Assembly: GCA_016933455.1 (NCBI GenBank)
Contig: JAFGAZ010000005.1
Location: 1 to 39,106, forward strand
DNA length: 39,106 bases
Source of the DNA: Candidatus Aenigmatarchaeota archaeon
Lineage (GTDB): Archaea; Aenigmatarchaeota; Aenigmatarchaeia; Aenigmatarchaeales; Aenigmatarchaeaceae
Reading direction: 5' to 3'
Part shown: positions 1 through 7,831 of the stretch, one piece after another
Numbering within the stretch: position 1 is the first letter of the stretch
Layout of the letters: every line of letters begins with the position of its first letter
Notes under the pieces: model-generated
The model's database searches: none
What the model was told of the DNA's origin: nothing
What the model saw: the letters and a program-made list of their open reading frames with translations, nothing else
Translations under genes and position numbers: made by a program

Positions 1-1018
1 CCTTCATCTCAAGAACTATGAGACATTCCTTGTTGCAGAAAAAGTCGCTTCTTAAAATCTCAAAGCCGTTGTGCTCAAGCATTCTTCCCATAGCCTTTGT
101 GCATCTTCTCATTTGGGGATACAATATATCGTCCACAACATTCGGTCTCTTGAAGCTTATGGCAAACCATTTTGTTCCCCTTTGTTTTGCTATGCTTTTT
201 ATCTTGGAAGCAGAATACGGCTTTGTTTTAGGGGCAAAGAAGAGTTCCTTTTTTGGCTTTTTGTTGAATTTCTTGCAAGCATCCACGAACATGTAGAACT
301 TTTCCACTGAAACAGCTGCTGCAACGTTTCTGTTTTTGTCAACAGGGTCTATTACAACAAGAGGCGTCTTGAACAATTCAGCATCATCTTTTGTTGCGTT
401 GCTAAAAGTTATTCTTACTTGCCCAGCTCTCCATTTTGAACCTGCCAAGGCTAAATTTTCAAAGCTGCCATACTTTATTATGAGAAGTTCGCAGAGGTAG
501 CCTGAAAAGCCCAAAGTCTTGACATCTGCCCCGTAGCACTTGCTTGTTATGCAGAACTGCTTTAGCAGCCTTACATGATTTGGTTTCTTGAGATTCTTTT
601 TCACAAACTTTACATGGTGAGGCGTTCTGTCAACTGATGACTTTATCATCTCAGGATTTTCGATTCTGTAGCAAGGCACAATGTCCACGTCAAAGCATCC
701 TATTTTGCTTTTTATGTACGGGTGCTCTGCGAATGCTATCTGGTATTTGCCCTTTAGCTTTTTTACTATGAGTTTGGCTAAGCTTAGGCCCTGTTTTTCA
801 AGCTCTTTCTTGGAAAGTTTTGTATCATACAAAAGAAACAGGTCCAATTCATTTTTTTTCGACAGCCAAGTGTTTTTTTCGGCTGAGCCGCATATTATGG
901 GCTCTGCATCTTTTGAAATTTTCTTGCTGGTTTCTACAAGCTTTTTCTTGAAAGAATCCAATTTTTTGCATTCGTTAAAATTAGGTTTTACTGCGCTTAG
1001 AATAGAGTTTAGGCCCAT
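1..1018 (-). CDS. cca: CCA-adding enzyme (tRNA nucleotidyltransferase), archaeal class I, 3' end cut by window edge
   Basis: Adds the CCA terminus to tRNA 3' ends without a nucleic acid template. The frame is open from an ATG at 1018 to base 1, giving 339 residues of a protein usually near 440; the C-terminus lies outside the window. The class I nucleotidyltransferase head is visible: GSAEKNTWL at 44-52, then NELDLFLLYD with Glu57 and Asp59, matching the Glu-x-Asp metal pair of the archaeal enzymes, and a third carboxylate in FDVDIVPCY (about Asp112). It is followed by the archaeal central and tail domain signature around KSSVDRTPHHVKFV. It is divergent from the membrane protein gene at 1072. 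Family assignment is secure; only the end is unknown. Confidence 0.92.
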   Translation of the reverse strand, partial: MGLNSILSAVKPNFNECKKLDSFKKKLVETSKKISKDAEPIICGSAEKNTWLSKKNELDLFLLYDTKLSKKELEKQGLSLAKLIVKKLKGKYQIAFAEHPYIKSKIGCFDVDIVPCYRIENPEMIKSSVDRTPHHVKFVKKNLKKPNHVRLLKQFCITSKCYGADVKTLGFSGYLCELLIIKYGSFENLALAGSKWRAGQVRITFSNATKDDAELFKTPLVVIDPVDKNRNVAAAVSVEKFYMFVDACKKFNKKPKKELFFAPKTKPYSASKIKSIAKQRGTKWFAISFKRPNVVDDILYPQMRRCTKAMGRMLEHNGFEILRSDFFCNKECLIVLEMK

Positions 1019-1032
1019 TTTTATCAAGTAAG

Positions 1033-1040
1033 TTTATAAA
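1033..1040 (+). promoter_or_regulatory. TATA box for the 1072-2140 operon
   Basis: TTTATAAA centred 35 bases before the ATG at 1072 predicts a start near 1063 and a leader of about 9 bases carrying GGTGA at 1063-1067. The octamer is symmetric, but it lies only 18 bases from the divergent cca start, so its use in that direction is doubtful. Confidence 0.55.
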
Positions 1041-1071
1041 TAAGGAAGTAAATAAAGTTTTAGGTGAAAAA

Positions 1072-1704
1072 ATGGTAATGATAGAACAAGCACTTCTGAC
1101 CCTTTGGAACAGTTTTTTGATAGTTCTGCCTTCCATACTTTGGGCATCAATCGCTTTGGTTGTTGGCCTTGTCGTGGGTAAGGTATCGGGCTGGATAATA
1201 AAACAGTTCCTAGTTAGAGTAAAGCTTGACCAGTACGTATTCGAGAAGGAAAAGTTCAAGATGAAACTTTCCGATGTATTCTCAACTTTAGGAAGATGGG
1301 TGATATATCTCGTTTTCGTGCAGGTCGCTGCAGGTCTTTTGGGAATAGCAACAGTGATAAACCTTGTAAACAGCGCCATAGCATTCTTGGCAGGTGCCAT
1401 AGAAGCAACCGTGATTATAGTCATAGGTTACAGCTTGGCTTACTACATAAAAGACAAGGTGATACACTCAAAGACATTCTACGGAGATCTTGTGGGTAAG
1501 GTGATATTCTTCCTTATGCTTTACGTGTCGATAGCACTCGCACTGCCTTTCGTTGGCATTGACGCCACATTGATAAACTGGATGCTTCTGGTTATTGTGG
1601 CATCTGTTGGTGTGGGTATTGCAATCGCATTAGGGTTGGGAATGAAGGACGTAGTCAAAGACGTAGCAAAGGGCTATTCCAAGAAGTTCAACAAGAGAAG
1701 GTAA
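1072..1704 (+). CDS. Small membrane protein with conserved TM-helix (MscS-like) repeats
   Basis: A 210-residue integral membrane protein. At least four hydrophobic segments are visible, at about 12-38, 75-95, 103-125 and 143-190, separated by short charged loops; the C-terminus is a basic tail (KGYSKKFNKRR). The pattern of a helix, a GKVSGWIIKQFL-type amphipathic segment and a terminal glycine-rich helix (VGVGIAIALGLGMKDVVKDVAKG) resembles the conserved TM-helix domain related to small mechanosensitive channels, whose pore helix has similar Gly/Ala packing. The cytoplasmic MscS beta domain is missing. GGTGA precedes the ATG; a second in-frame ATG lies 6 bases on. It is transcribed with the CBS protein 4 bases downstream. 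Channel function is inference. Confidence 0.7.
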   Translation: MVMIEQALLTLWNSFLIVLPSILWASIALVVGLVVGKVSGWIIKQFLVRVKLDQYVFEKEKFKMKLSDVFSTLGRWVIYLVFVQVAAGLLGIATVINLVNSAIAFLAGAIEATVIIVIGYSLAYYIKDKVIHSKTFYGDLVGKVIFFLMLYVSIALALPFVGIDATLINWMLLVIVASVGVGIAIALGLGMKDVVKDVAKGYSKKFNKRR

Positions 1705-1708
1705 TTGA

Positions 1709-2140
1709 ATGTTTGTCAAAGAAGTTATGTCAACAGATGTTAAAACAGTGAGATCCACAGATACTGTAAAGGATGCCGCATGCGTTATGAACGACAGCAT
1801 GATAGGGTGCCTTATGGTACTGTCGGGGAACGGTGGCATAGAAGGCATTGTGACAGAAAGGGACATATTAGTTGACGTTGTCGCAGAGGGAAAGGATCCG
1901 TGTTCAGTTAAAGTTGGTGACATAATGACCAAAGACCTTGTTGTGATATCGCCAGAAAACACGCTTGAAGAGGCGGCCGATGTCATGACACAAAAGACAA
2001 TAAAGAAACTGCCCGTTGTTCAGGGCTCCAAACTTGTTGGTATAGTTACTGCCACAGATCTTGTTGCATATGAAAAGGACCTTATAGAAAAAGTGGCTGA
2101 CCTTTTGACAATATCCCCCATGAAAAGAATTGGCGGATAA
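1709..2140 (+). CDS. CBS-domain pair protein
   Basis: A 143-residue protein made of two CBS domains (about 1-60 and 70-130), a module that binds adenine nucleotides or related ligands and senses energy state. Each half shows the repeat signature: VKEVMSTDVKTVRSTDTVKDAACVM with GGIEGIVTERDIL, and VGDIMTKDLVVISPENTLEEAADVM with GSKLVGIVTATDLV. It begins 4 bases after the membrane protein stop, so the two are probably co-transcribed; CBS pairs often gate transporters or channels, and here it could be a soluble regulatory partner of the upstream membrane protein. That link is inference. Confidence 0.85.
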   Translation: MFVKEVMSTDVKTVRSTDTVKDAACVMNDSMIGCLMVLSGNGGIEGIVTERDILVDVVAEGKDPCSVKVGDIMTKDLVVISPENTLEEAADVMTQKTIKKLPVVQGSKLVGIVTATDLVAYEKDLIEKVADLLTISPMKRIGG

Positions 2141-2160
2141 TCTTTTTCTTTTTTATTTTA
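2141..2160 (+). terminator. Oligo-T terminator after the CBS gene
   Basis: An almost pure T stretch broken by single C and A bases directly follows the stop at 2140. Archaeal RNA polymerase terminates at such tracts. It lies between two convergent genes. Confidence 0.6.
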
Positions 2161-2170
2161 ATACAAACAA

Positions 2171-2782
2171 CTAGCCGTAGAACTCTTGTTCTTTTGATTG
2201 GTAGAGCCAAATGGCAATGTCTAGCTCTTCTGGGGAAATTTTTGCCTCTTTGGCAAGGTCAAGAAATATTTTTTCAAGTTCAAGATACCTCTTTTTTGTC
2301 AGGCTCTTGTTTTCCTTTATCTTTCCTAGCTTTCTAAGAAAATTCTGAATGTGAACGTCTATTATCGCCATGTCCCTAAAGCCTATGTTTCGCATAAAGT
2401 GTGTGGATTCCTTCATGCCAAGGCCCTTTATGTTCTCTGCCAGCCAAAGCCTTAGTTCCCACTGGTTTATGCCAAGTCTTTTCTTTAGCTCCGGGAACTT
2501 TTCCCTGGCACTAATTATTCTCTGCGCCTTTGTCATAGGAAACCTAACACCCGTCATGTATGTTAATAGCTCTTTTTCGCTTGCCTTGAAAAGCTTTTTG
2601 TCTTTCTTTAGTTTTTCCACAGCAGCTCTGCAGTACTTTGCCCTTGATTGAGGCGTCATTATGCAAAAGCAAAGTTCTCCAAAAAGGCAGTTATCGTCCT
2701 TTATGCTGCACGAATTTACAAACGATCTTATCGAGCCTTTTCTTTTCTCATATAGAATCTTTAGATTTTCCAGTTCTTCCAT
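2171..2782 (-). CDS. ogg: N-glycosylase/DNA lyase, Ogg2 family (8-oxoguanine repair)
   Basis: Bifunctional base-excision enzyme of 203 residues that removes 8-oxoguanine and cleaves the abasic site. The helix-hairpin-helix segment NIKGLGMKESTHFMRNIG carries the predicted catalytic Lys124, and AIIDVHIQ carries Asp142, exactly 18 residues later, the same spacing as the catalytic Lys-Asp pair of the Methanocaldococcus Ogg2 enzyme. Length and N-terminal helical region fit the family. It is convergent with the CBS gene and divergent from the ABC operon, 44 bases away. Confident assignment. Confidence 0.92.
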   Translation of the reverse strand: MEELENLKILYEKRKGSIRSFVNSCSIKDDNCLFGELCFCIMTPQSRAKYCRAAVEKLKKDKKLFKASEKELLTYMTGVRFPMTKAQRIISAREKFPELKKRLGINQWELRLWLAENIKGLGMKESTHFMRNIGFRDMAIIDVHIQNFLRKLGKIKENKSLTKKRYLELEKIFLDLAKEAKISPEELDIAIWLYQSKEQEFYG

Positions 2783-2826
2783 AAGAACTATTAATTTTAA
2801 GAGTTTTAAACTGTATCTAAAATAAT

Positions 2827-3510
2827 ATGAAACCGGTTCTTGAGCTACGCAATGTTACTAAAACGTACTGTAAAACAGGAGTTCCAGTGCACGCTTTAAA
2901 GAAGGCCAATCTGAAAATAAACAAGAACGAGTACATGTCGATAATGGGTCCTAGCGGTTCTGGAAAGTCGACGATGTTGCATATGATTGGCTGTCTTGAC
3001 AGGCCCACAACAGGCAAGATACTAATAAACGGCAATGACATATCCAAGCTTGACGACAATCAGGTGGCAAAGATAAGAAGAACCACTATAGGCTTTATTT
3101 TCCAGTTCTTTAACTTGATACCTAATTTCACTGCCAAGAAGAATGTTGAGCTTCCCATGATATTTAGCAAGAAATCAGGCAGAGAAAAAAGAGCTCAGGA
3201 ATTGCTTGAAGCCGTGGGTCTTGGGCATAGGCTTGACCATTATCCTTCTCAAATGTCTGGTGGGGAGATACAAAGAGTCTCCATAGCAAGGGCAATGGCA
3301 AATGATCCTGATATAATCTTGGCAGACGAGCCCACGGGCAACCTGGATTCCAAGTCAGGCGCTGAAATACTGGATATACTAAAGAGGCTAAATAAGGAAA
3401 GAGGCGTTACAGTTGTTATGGTGACCCATGACAAGAAGACCGCTTTGCAGACAAAAAGATTGATTTATTTAAAGGATGGCGAAATAATAAAGAGAGGTGT
3501 TAAAAGATGA
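2827..3510 (+). CDS. ABC transporter ATPase, MacB/LolD type
   Basis: Nucleotide-binding subunit (227 residues) of a MacB/FtsX-family ABC complex, which acts by mechanotransmission rather than by classical import. Walker A GPSGSGKST at 41-49, the signature MSGGEIQRVSIARA near 140-153, Walker B IILADEP followed by TGNLD, and the switch His in VTHD are all present. The stop overlaps the next start as ATGA (3507-3510), so translation is coupled. It heads a four-gene operon with a secreted Ig-like protein and two permeases. Confidence 0.95.
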   Translation: MKPVLELRNVTKTYCKTGVPVHALKKANLKINKNEYMSIMGPSGSGKSTMLHMIGCLDRPTTGKILINGNDISKLDDNQVAKIRRTTIGFIFQFFNLIPNFTAKKNVELPMIFSKKSGREKRAQELLEAVGLGHRLDHYPSQMSGGEIQRVSIARAMANDPDIILADEPTGNLDSKSGAEILDILKRLNKERGVTVVMVTHDKKTALQTKRLIYLKDGEIIKRGVKR

Positions 3511-4640
3511 GAAAAATAATTTTTATGATAACTAGTTTGATTCTAATGGCTGCAATTGCAGAGGCTGCCTTGACCTTGAGTGTTAGTTGGACCTTGTCTG
3601 CTGATACTATAATGCCGGGAAGCCAGACAATACTTACGCTTACTTTTACCAATGCAGGGACAAGCGAGATTACCAATGTTTTCGTGGAGCAGATCGCAGG
3701 GCCTTCTCTTAGCCTTCTTTCAGATGCGACACAGGAGCTGGGAGCAATTGCTTCGGCATCCTCGCAGCAAACATCCATAATAGTAAAGGCTAATGAAGAC
3801 GCAAAGACTATCAATTCCTTTGTTTTGGTCAATGTCGAGTACTATAGCGGCACAACAAAGTATTCAAAGTCGATATCAGTACCAGTCCAGATAAAGAGGT
3901 ATCCCATACTCCAGATAGAGAATGTGGCTTACGACAAGACTCCCGAAGCTGGCCAAGATATTGTATTGTCTTTTGACATAATGAACGTTGGCGATGGGGC
4001 TGCAAAGTACCTGAAGATATCTTTGAACCAAAGCAGCGTCTTTTCAGTTGAAACATCCGGGGGAGAAACTGTCATACAAACCCTTGATTCAATGGGAAGC
4101 CAGAACGTTAAATTTCCCATAATAATTGATCCGGACGCCTCTGTTGGAATAAACAACATACCGGTTATCTTATCATATCAAGACGAGGCCAGGATAAGCA
4201 ACTACAGCCAGACAGTCAATATAGGCATGACAATAACAGGCAGCGCCGATTTTGTGGCATCGTTTGAGCCTGGTGACAATTTTTATTACGGCACTGTGGG
4301 CGAGGCCGAGATAACAATATCTAACAAAGGCAGCGGGCCAGCAGAGTTTGTTACTGTAAAGGCAATTTCTGATCATGGTTCCAAAGATTTCTATGTGGGT
4401 AGCCTTGATGTTGATGATTCGGAGACAATAGACCTTTCACAGAATCTGGCAGGAGTTTCTGAAGATTATCCGATTATTCTAGAGATTTCCTACAGGGACA
4501 AGTTCCAAAACAGCTATTTCGAGACAATGGTTGTTCAGGCTGTTCCAAACAGGGCACCGGCCGATTACACCATGCTTTTGGTGCTATTGGTTTTGGGTGC
4601 TGTTGTTTTCTGGTACTATAGAAAGAAAAAGAAAAAGTGA
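3507..4640 (+). CDS. Secreted, membrane-anchored protein with CARDB/NEW3-like Ig domains, partner of the ABC exporter
   Basis: A 377-residue extracytoplasmic protein. It has an N-terminal signal sequence (about 1-20), then repeated beta-sandwich segments of the CARDB/NEW3 (COG1361, S-layer-like) type, seen as recurring motifs such as PGSQTILTLTFTNAGTSEI, AGQDIVLSFDIMNVGDGAAK and VGEAEITISNKGSGPAEFV, each an acidic or aromatic strand followed by N-x-G. A single C-terminal membrane helix (about 353-370) precedes a lysine-rich cytoplasmic tail. It is translationally coupled to the ATPase and ends 4 bases before the first permease, occupying the place that a MacA-type adaptor holds in bacteria. 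A role as substrate-binding or coupling subunit is inferred from context only. Confidence 0.8.
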   Translation: MRKIIFMITSLILMAAIAEAALTLSVSWTLSADTIMPGSQTILTLTFTNAGTSEITNVFVEQIAGPSLSLLSDATQELGAIASASSQQTSIIVKANEDAKTINSFVLVNVEYYSGTTKYSKSISVPVQIKRYPILQIENVAYDKTPEAGQDIVLSFDIMNVGDGAAKYLKISLNQSSVFSVETSGGETVIQTLDSMGSQNVKFPIIIDPDASVGINNIPVILSYQDEARISNYSQTVNIGMTITGSADFVASFEPGDNFYYGTVGEAEITISNKGSGPAEFVTVKAISDHGSKDFYVGSLDVDDSETIDLSQNLAGVSEDYPIILEISYRDKFQNSYFETMVVQAVPNRAPADYTMLLVLLVLGAVVFWYYRKKKKK

Positions 4641-4644
4641 ATAA

Positions 4645-5832
4645 ATGTTCAGGGAAAGCCTAGAACTTGCCACTAGTAGCCTAAAACACAGGAAAATAAG
4701 TTCTGCCCTTACTGTTCTTGGTATTGTCATAGGCATAACTGCTATTTTGTCTCTTCTTTCAGTTGGAGAGGGCCTTCAGCGTACTGTTGAAGACCAACTA
4801 AATGCTGTTGGCAATGATAAAATAATAGTATCTTCTGGTTCGAATGTTTTCTCTTCTTTTTCCGGTGAGGGTCTTGTTGAAGACGATATAGACATGGTAG
4901 ACGATGTCTACGGCACGGAGACGGTTGTGGGAATACTATACAAGACAGTTCCCATGAGTTACAGGAAAGACAATCTAATAGGTCGAGTAGTGGGTGTTAG
5001 GACAAAGGATGCCAAAAAGATGTTTGACGAGCTAAATGTTTTTGAAGTAGACAACGGCAGGTACTTTGAAGACGGTGAAAAAGGCGTTGCTGTTGTTGGA
5101 AAAACAGCTGCAGAAAAACTTTTCGAGAGAGAAATAAGCGTTGGGGATTCTGTTTTCATAATGGGTGAGCGCTTTAAGGTCCTAGGAATTCTAAAGTCTT
5201 CTGCTAACGCGCAAAGAGACAATTCTATAATAATACCCCTGGAACAGTTGAGGACCATGACTGATACAAAGGATTCTCTAACTGTCATGTTTGTGAAAGT
5301 TTCTGATGTAAATGCTGTTGAAGATATTGCCGAGGATATCGAAGAGGAGCTAGATGACCGATACGGCGAGGGTTATTACCAAGCTTCAACCAGTCAGCAA
5401 ATAGCCGATAGCGCAGGTTCTATAATAGATTTGCTCTCCTTTGTTTTGGGTGGCATAGCGTCTATTGCTCTTGTTGTGGCTGGTTTTGGTATTGCAAATA
5501 CAATGTTTACTGCTGTTATGGAAAGAACCAAGGAGATAGGAATTATGAAGGCAATAGGGGCAACCAACTATGACGTTATGGAGATATTTTTGATAGAATC
5601 TAGTCTGCTTGGATTCTTTGGTGGCGTTTTGGGTTGTGTTTTGGGCTTTGTTATATCCGAAGTGATAACGGTTTTTGCTGGGAGTGTGATACCTGTTTCC
5701 TTTAGAGCTGTTGTTTCAATTGATATGATAATTTTGGCTCTTTCCTTTTCCGTTGTTGTGGGTATGATATCAGGAATATGGCCAGCTAGGAGAGCAGCAA
5801 AACTGCAGCCGGTTGATGCTTTGAGGAGATAA
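4645..5832 (+). CDS. ABC transporter permease, MacB/FtsX family (first copy)
   Basis: A 395-residue permease with the MacB plan: an N-terminal membrane helix (about 20-42), a large extracytoplasmic MacB core domain (about 45-240) and three C-terminal helices forming the FtsX domain, starting at about 255. The motif MERTKEIGIMKAIGATNYDV after the second helix is the coupling-helix signature of the family. It ends one base before the start of a paralogue with the same architecture, so the transporter is probably a heterodimer. Part of the FtsX region is almost identical at DNA level to the second copy, as if homogenised by gene conversion. Confidence 0.93.
   Translation: MFRESLELATSSLKHRKISSALTVLGIVIGITAILSLLSVGEGLQRTVEDQLNAVGNDKIIVSSGSNVFSSFSGEGLVEDDIDMVDDVYGTETVVGILYKTVPMSYRKDNLIGRVVGVRTKDAKKMFDELNVFEVDNGRYFEDGEKGVAVVGKTAAEKLFEREISVGDSVFIMGERFKVLGILKSSANAQRDNSIIIPLEQLRTMTDTKDSLTVMFVKVSDVNAVEDIAEDIEEELDDRYGEGYYQASTSQQIADSAGSIIDLLSFVLGGIASIALVVAGFGIANTMFTAVMERTKEIGIMKAIGATNYDVMEIFLIESSLLGFFGGVLGCVLGFVISEVITVFAGSVIPVSFRAVVSIDMIILALSFSVVVGMISGIWPARRAAKLQPVDALRR
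5515..5615 (+). repeat. Direct repeat copy 1 (gene-conversion patch in permease 1)
   Basis: These 101 bases match 6716-6816 with only three mismatches (bases 5541, 5542 and 5544); 5545-5615 is a 71-base perfect match including all third codon positions. Flanking regions of the two genes are far less similar. Confidence 0.9.
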
Positions 5833-5833
5833 T

Positions 5834-7036
5834 ATGATAAAAGAGAGCTTCCAAATAGCCATGGACACAATAAAGCACAGAAAGACAAGTTCGATTTTGA
5901 CTATGCTTGGAATAATCGTAGGAATATCATCTATAATAAGCCTTCTTTCAATAGGCGTGGGTTTAGAGCAGTCTATAACAGATCAGCTTGAGGGAATGGG
6001 AACAGATAAGATAATAATAATGCCAGGTTCCGACGGGGGAATGTCTTCATTTTCTTCATTCACATCAGAAAGTCTGACAGACGATGATGTCGATATAATA
6101 GAGAATGTAAACGGTGTGAAGATGGCTGTTGGGTTGCTTATGAAATCATTGCCTGTAAGATATGGTGATGAGGTTATAACCACCTATGTTATGGGAGGAA
6201 CAGCAGAAGCGTATAACAGAATGTTTCTTGAGATGAAGTTGTTCGAGATAGATGAAGGTAGGTCTCCAAGAAAGGGCGAAAGGGGCACTGTTTCCGTGGG
6301 CTTTAGGATCGTTGATGATGTTTTTGAGGATGAAGTTAACGTTGGGGACACTATTTACATAAAGGATTTGAAGTTTAAGGTCATAGGCAGCCTAAAGTCC
6401 ATTGGCAATACGCAAGACGATCAGAATCTATACATAAGTCTTGACGATCTAAGAGATATGGCTGGTGGCAAAAACTCGCTTACCATGATATATGCACAAG
6501 TTGTTGATGTTGACGACATAGAGGATGTTGCGGAAAAGATCGAGAAAAAACTTGAGAAAAAATATGGCGACAATACCATTTCAGCTATAACAAGCGAGCA
6601 GCTAGCAGAGATGACATCCTCCATATTTTCTGTTATAACTTTCTTTTTAGGGGGCATAGCTTCAATTTCTCTTCTTGTGGCTGGTGTGGGCATAGCAAAC
6701 ACCATGTTCATTTCAGTTATGGAAAGAACCAAGGAGATAGGCGTGATGAAGGCAATAGGGGCAACCAACTATGACGTTATGGAGATATTTTTGATAGAAT
6801 CTAGTCTGCTTGGATTTTTGGGCGGGGCCTTTGGATGTGTTGTTGGCTACATTATATCTAGAATCATTAACGTTTTTGCCGTTGGGGCTTTGCCAATCAC
6901 TTTTGAGGCTACTGTGACTCCTGAGATGATAGTGCTTGGCATTGGCTTTTCCCTTGTCATAGGCATAATTTCCGGTCTTTGGCCTGCTAGGAGAGCAGCA
7001 AATCTAGAGCCTGTAGAAGCTTTAAGATACGAATAA
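5834..7036 (+). CDS. ABC transporter permease, MacB/FtsX family (second copy)
   Basis: A 400-residue paralogue of the preceding permease with the same order of one N-terminal helix, MacB core domain and three FtsX helices. The N-terminus (FQIAMDTIKHRKTSSILTML) and C-terminus (GLWPARRAANLEPVEALRYE) align with copy 1 without gaps, while the extracytoplasmic domains have diverged, as expected if each half of a heterodimer has its own contacts. It begins one base after the first permease stop and its own stop codon directly abuts the stop of the convergent aIF5A gene, with no base between them. Confidence 0.93.
   Translation: MIKESFQIAMDTIKHRKTSSILTMLGIIVGISSIISLLSIGVGLEQSITDQLEGMGTDKIIIMPGSDGGMSSFSSFTSESLTDDDVDIIENVNGVKMAVGLLMKSLPVRYGDEVITTYVMGGTAEAYNRMFLEMKLFEIDEGRSPRKGERGTVSVGFRIVDDVFEDEVNVGDTIYIKDLKFKVIGSLKSIGNTQDDQNLYISLDDLRDMAGGKNSLTMIYAQVVDVDDIEDVAEKIEKKLEKKYGDNTISAITSEQLAEMTSSIFSVITFFLGGIASISLLVAGVGIANTMFISVMERTKEIGVMKAIGATNYDVMEIFLIESSLLGFLGGAFGCVVGYIISRIINVFAVGALPITFEATVTPEMIVLGIGFSLVIGIISGLWPARRAANLEPVEALRYE
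6716..6816 (+). repeat. Direct repeat copy 2 (gene-conversion patch in permease 2)
   Basis: Counterpart of 5515-5615, at a constant offset of 1201 bases. It encodes the coupling-helix region MERTKEIG to SSLLGF. Confidence 0.9.
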
Positions 7037-7426
7037 TTACTTTGTTTGAACAAGCATCTTTCTTCCCATTAGAATCCAGTAAAGAATTTCTCCGCCTTGT
7101 TCTAACTTGCCTTTGAATTCTTCTGGTATGGGCGCTTCGAATGTTTCGTATGATTCCATGTCCATTATCTGAACACTGTTACCTGTTATTGCGATTATTT
7201 GCCCTGTTCTCTTGTCCACTATTGGAACTTCAATATCAGAATCTGCTGGTTTTACTACTGACCTTTTCTTGTTGTCAAAAATGCCCACAGCGTCAAGTCT
7301 TGCCTTTGCTCCCCCGTGCTTTCCCGGGTGAGAGGTCGTTAGATTAAGAACTTTGCAGGGCTCGTCGTCTATGACGCAGAATCTGCCAGGTTTTAGGTTT
7401 TTTATTGTTGTTCTTGTTGTTGTCAT
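7037..7426 (-). CDS. eif5a: Translation factor aIF5A (hypusine-containing)
   Basis: A 129-residue factor that helps the ribosome form difficult peptide bonds. The N-terminal SH3-like domain carries the exposed loop SHPGKHGGAK, whose Lys36 is the residue modified to deoxyhypusine or hypusine in this family; the C-terminal half is an OB fold ending in KMLVQTK. Length is normal. The minus-strand box TTTTATAT at 7451-7458 lies about 28 bases before the ATG, which predicts a leaderless mRNA. The stop codon abuts that of the convergent permease gene. Confidence 0.96.
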   Translation of the reverse strand: MTTTRTTIKNLKPGRFCVIDDEPCKVLNLTTSHPGKHGGAKARLDAVGIFDNKKRSVVKPADSDIEVPIVDKRTGQIIAITGNSVQIMDMESYETFEAPIPEEFKGKLEQGGEILYWILMGRKMLVQTK

Positions 7427-7450
7427 GAAAAGAATAAGGTAAAAAGAACA

Positions 7451-7458
7451 ATATAAAA
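7451..7458 (-). promoter_or_regulatory. TATA box for eif5a
   Basis: Minus-strand TTTTATAT, centred about 28 bases before the aIF5A ATG at 7426; it ends right at the histone stop codon. Confidence 0.55.
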
Positions 7459-7659
7459 CTAACCCTTGTCAGCAATAAGCCTTATGTCTTTCCTAAAAAG
7501 CGTCTTTCGTTTGGCGTGTTTTGCAGTCTGGGAGGCCTCAAGCGCTATTTCCAAGCCTATTTCCTCTGTTGTTTTGGCAAGTTCCTTTATTGCCTTGGCA
7601 GATATCCTTCTGGCTCCTGCCTTTCTGGCTATTCTCTCGATGCATGCCAAGGGTATCAT
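7459..7659 (-). CDS. Archaeal histone
   Basis: A 66-residue histone-fold protein that wraps and compacts DNA as dimers or longer polymers. The sequence runs through the whole fold: IPLACIERIARKAGARRIS (helix 1 and loop 1), a long central helix KAIKELAKTTEEIGLEIALEAS, then AKHAKRKTLFRKDIRLI with the conserved Arg-Lys-Thr of loop 2. I chose the ATG at 7659 because it gives the usual length for the family, starts just before helix 1 and has a TATA box 34 bases upstream; the frame stays open to a GTG at 7719, but that would place extra residues before the fold and precede the promoter. Confidence 0.9.
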   Translation of the reverse strand: MIPLACIERIARKAGARRISAKAIKELAKTTEEIGLEIALEASQTAKHAKRKTLFRKDIRLIADKG

Positions 7660-7689
7660 AATATCTGATATATTATTGGTTAGGGCTCG

Positions 7690-7697
7690 TTTATAAA
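7690..7697 (-). promoter_or_regulatory. TATA box for the histone gene
   Basis: TTTATAAA, centred 34 bases upstream of the histone ATG, predicting a leader of about 8 bases. It supports the short start at 7659. Confidence 0.55.
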
Positions 7698-7725
7698 GTA
7701 GCGAAAGCTTTAAATACACCTAGAA

Positions 7726-7763
7726 TTATAAATAATAATAACAAGTTTGTAGTAATTTACTAC
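7726..7763 (+). promoter_or_regulatory. tfb promoter with an inverted repeat at the predicted start site
   Basis: TTATAAAT at 7726-7733 places transcription start near 7756. That base lies inside the inverted repeat GTAGTAA-T-TTACTAC at 7749-7763, which is followed at once by a second one, TTTAC-A-GTAAA (7764-7774). The leader would be about 75 bases, unusually long for this genome. An operator for repression or autoregulation is possible. Confidence 0.4.
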
Positions 7764-7831
7764 TTTACAGTAAATATGATAAAAATAAGATACGCTACTT
7801 GCTTGATGATAATATTGTTAAGGGTGATTGA

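Noticed and set aside
981-1424. 147-codon minus-strand ORF across the cca/membrane protein boundary
   Set aside because: It overlaps two well-supported genes on the opposite and same strands and has a low-complexity Thr/Ile composition typical of an antisense frame.
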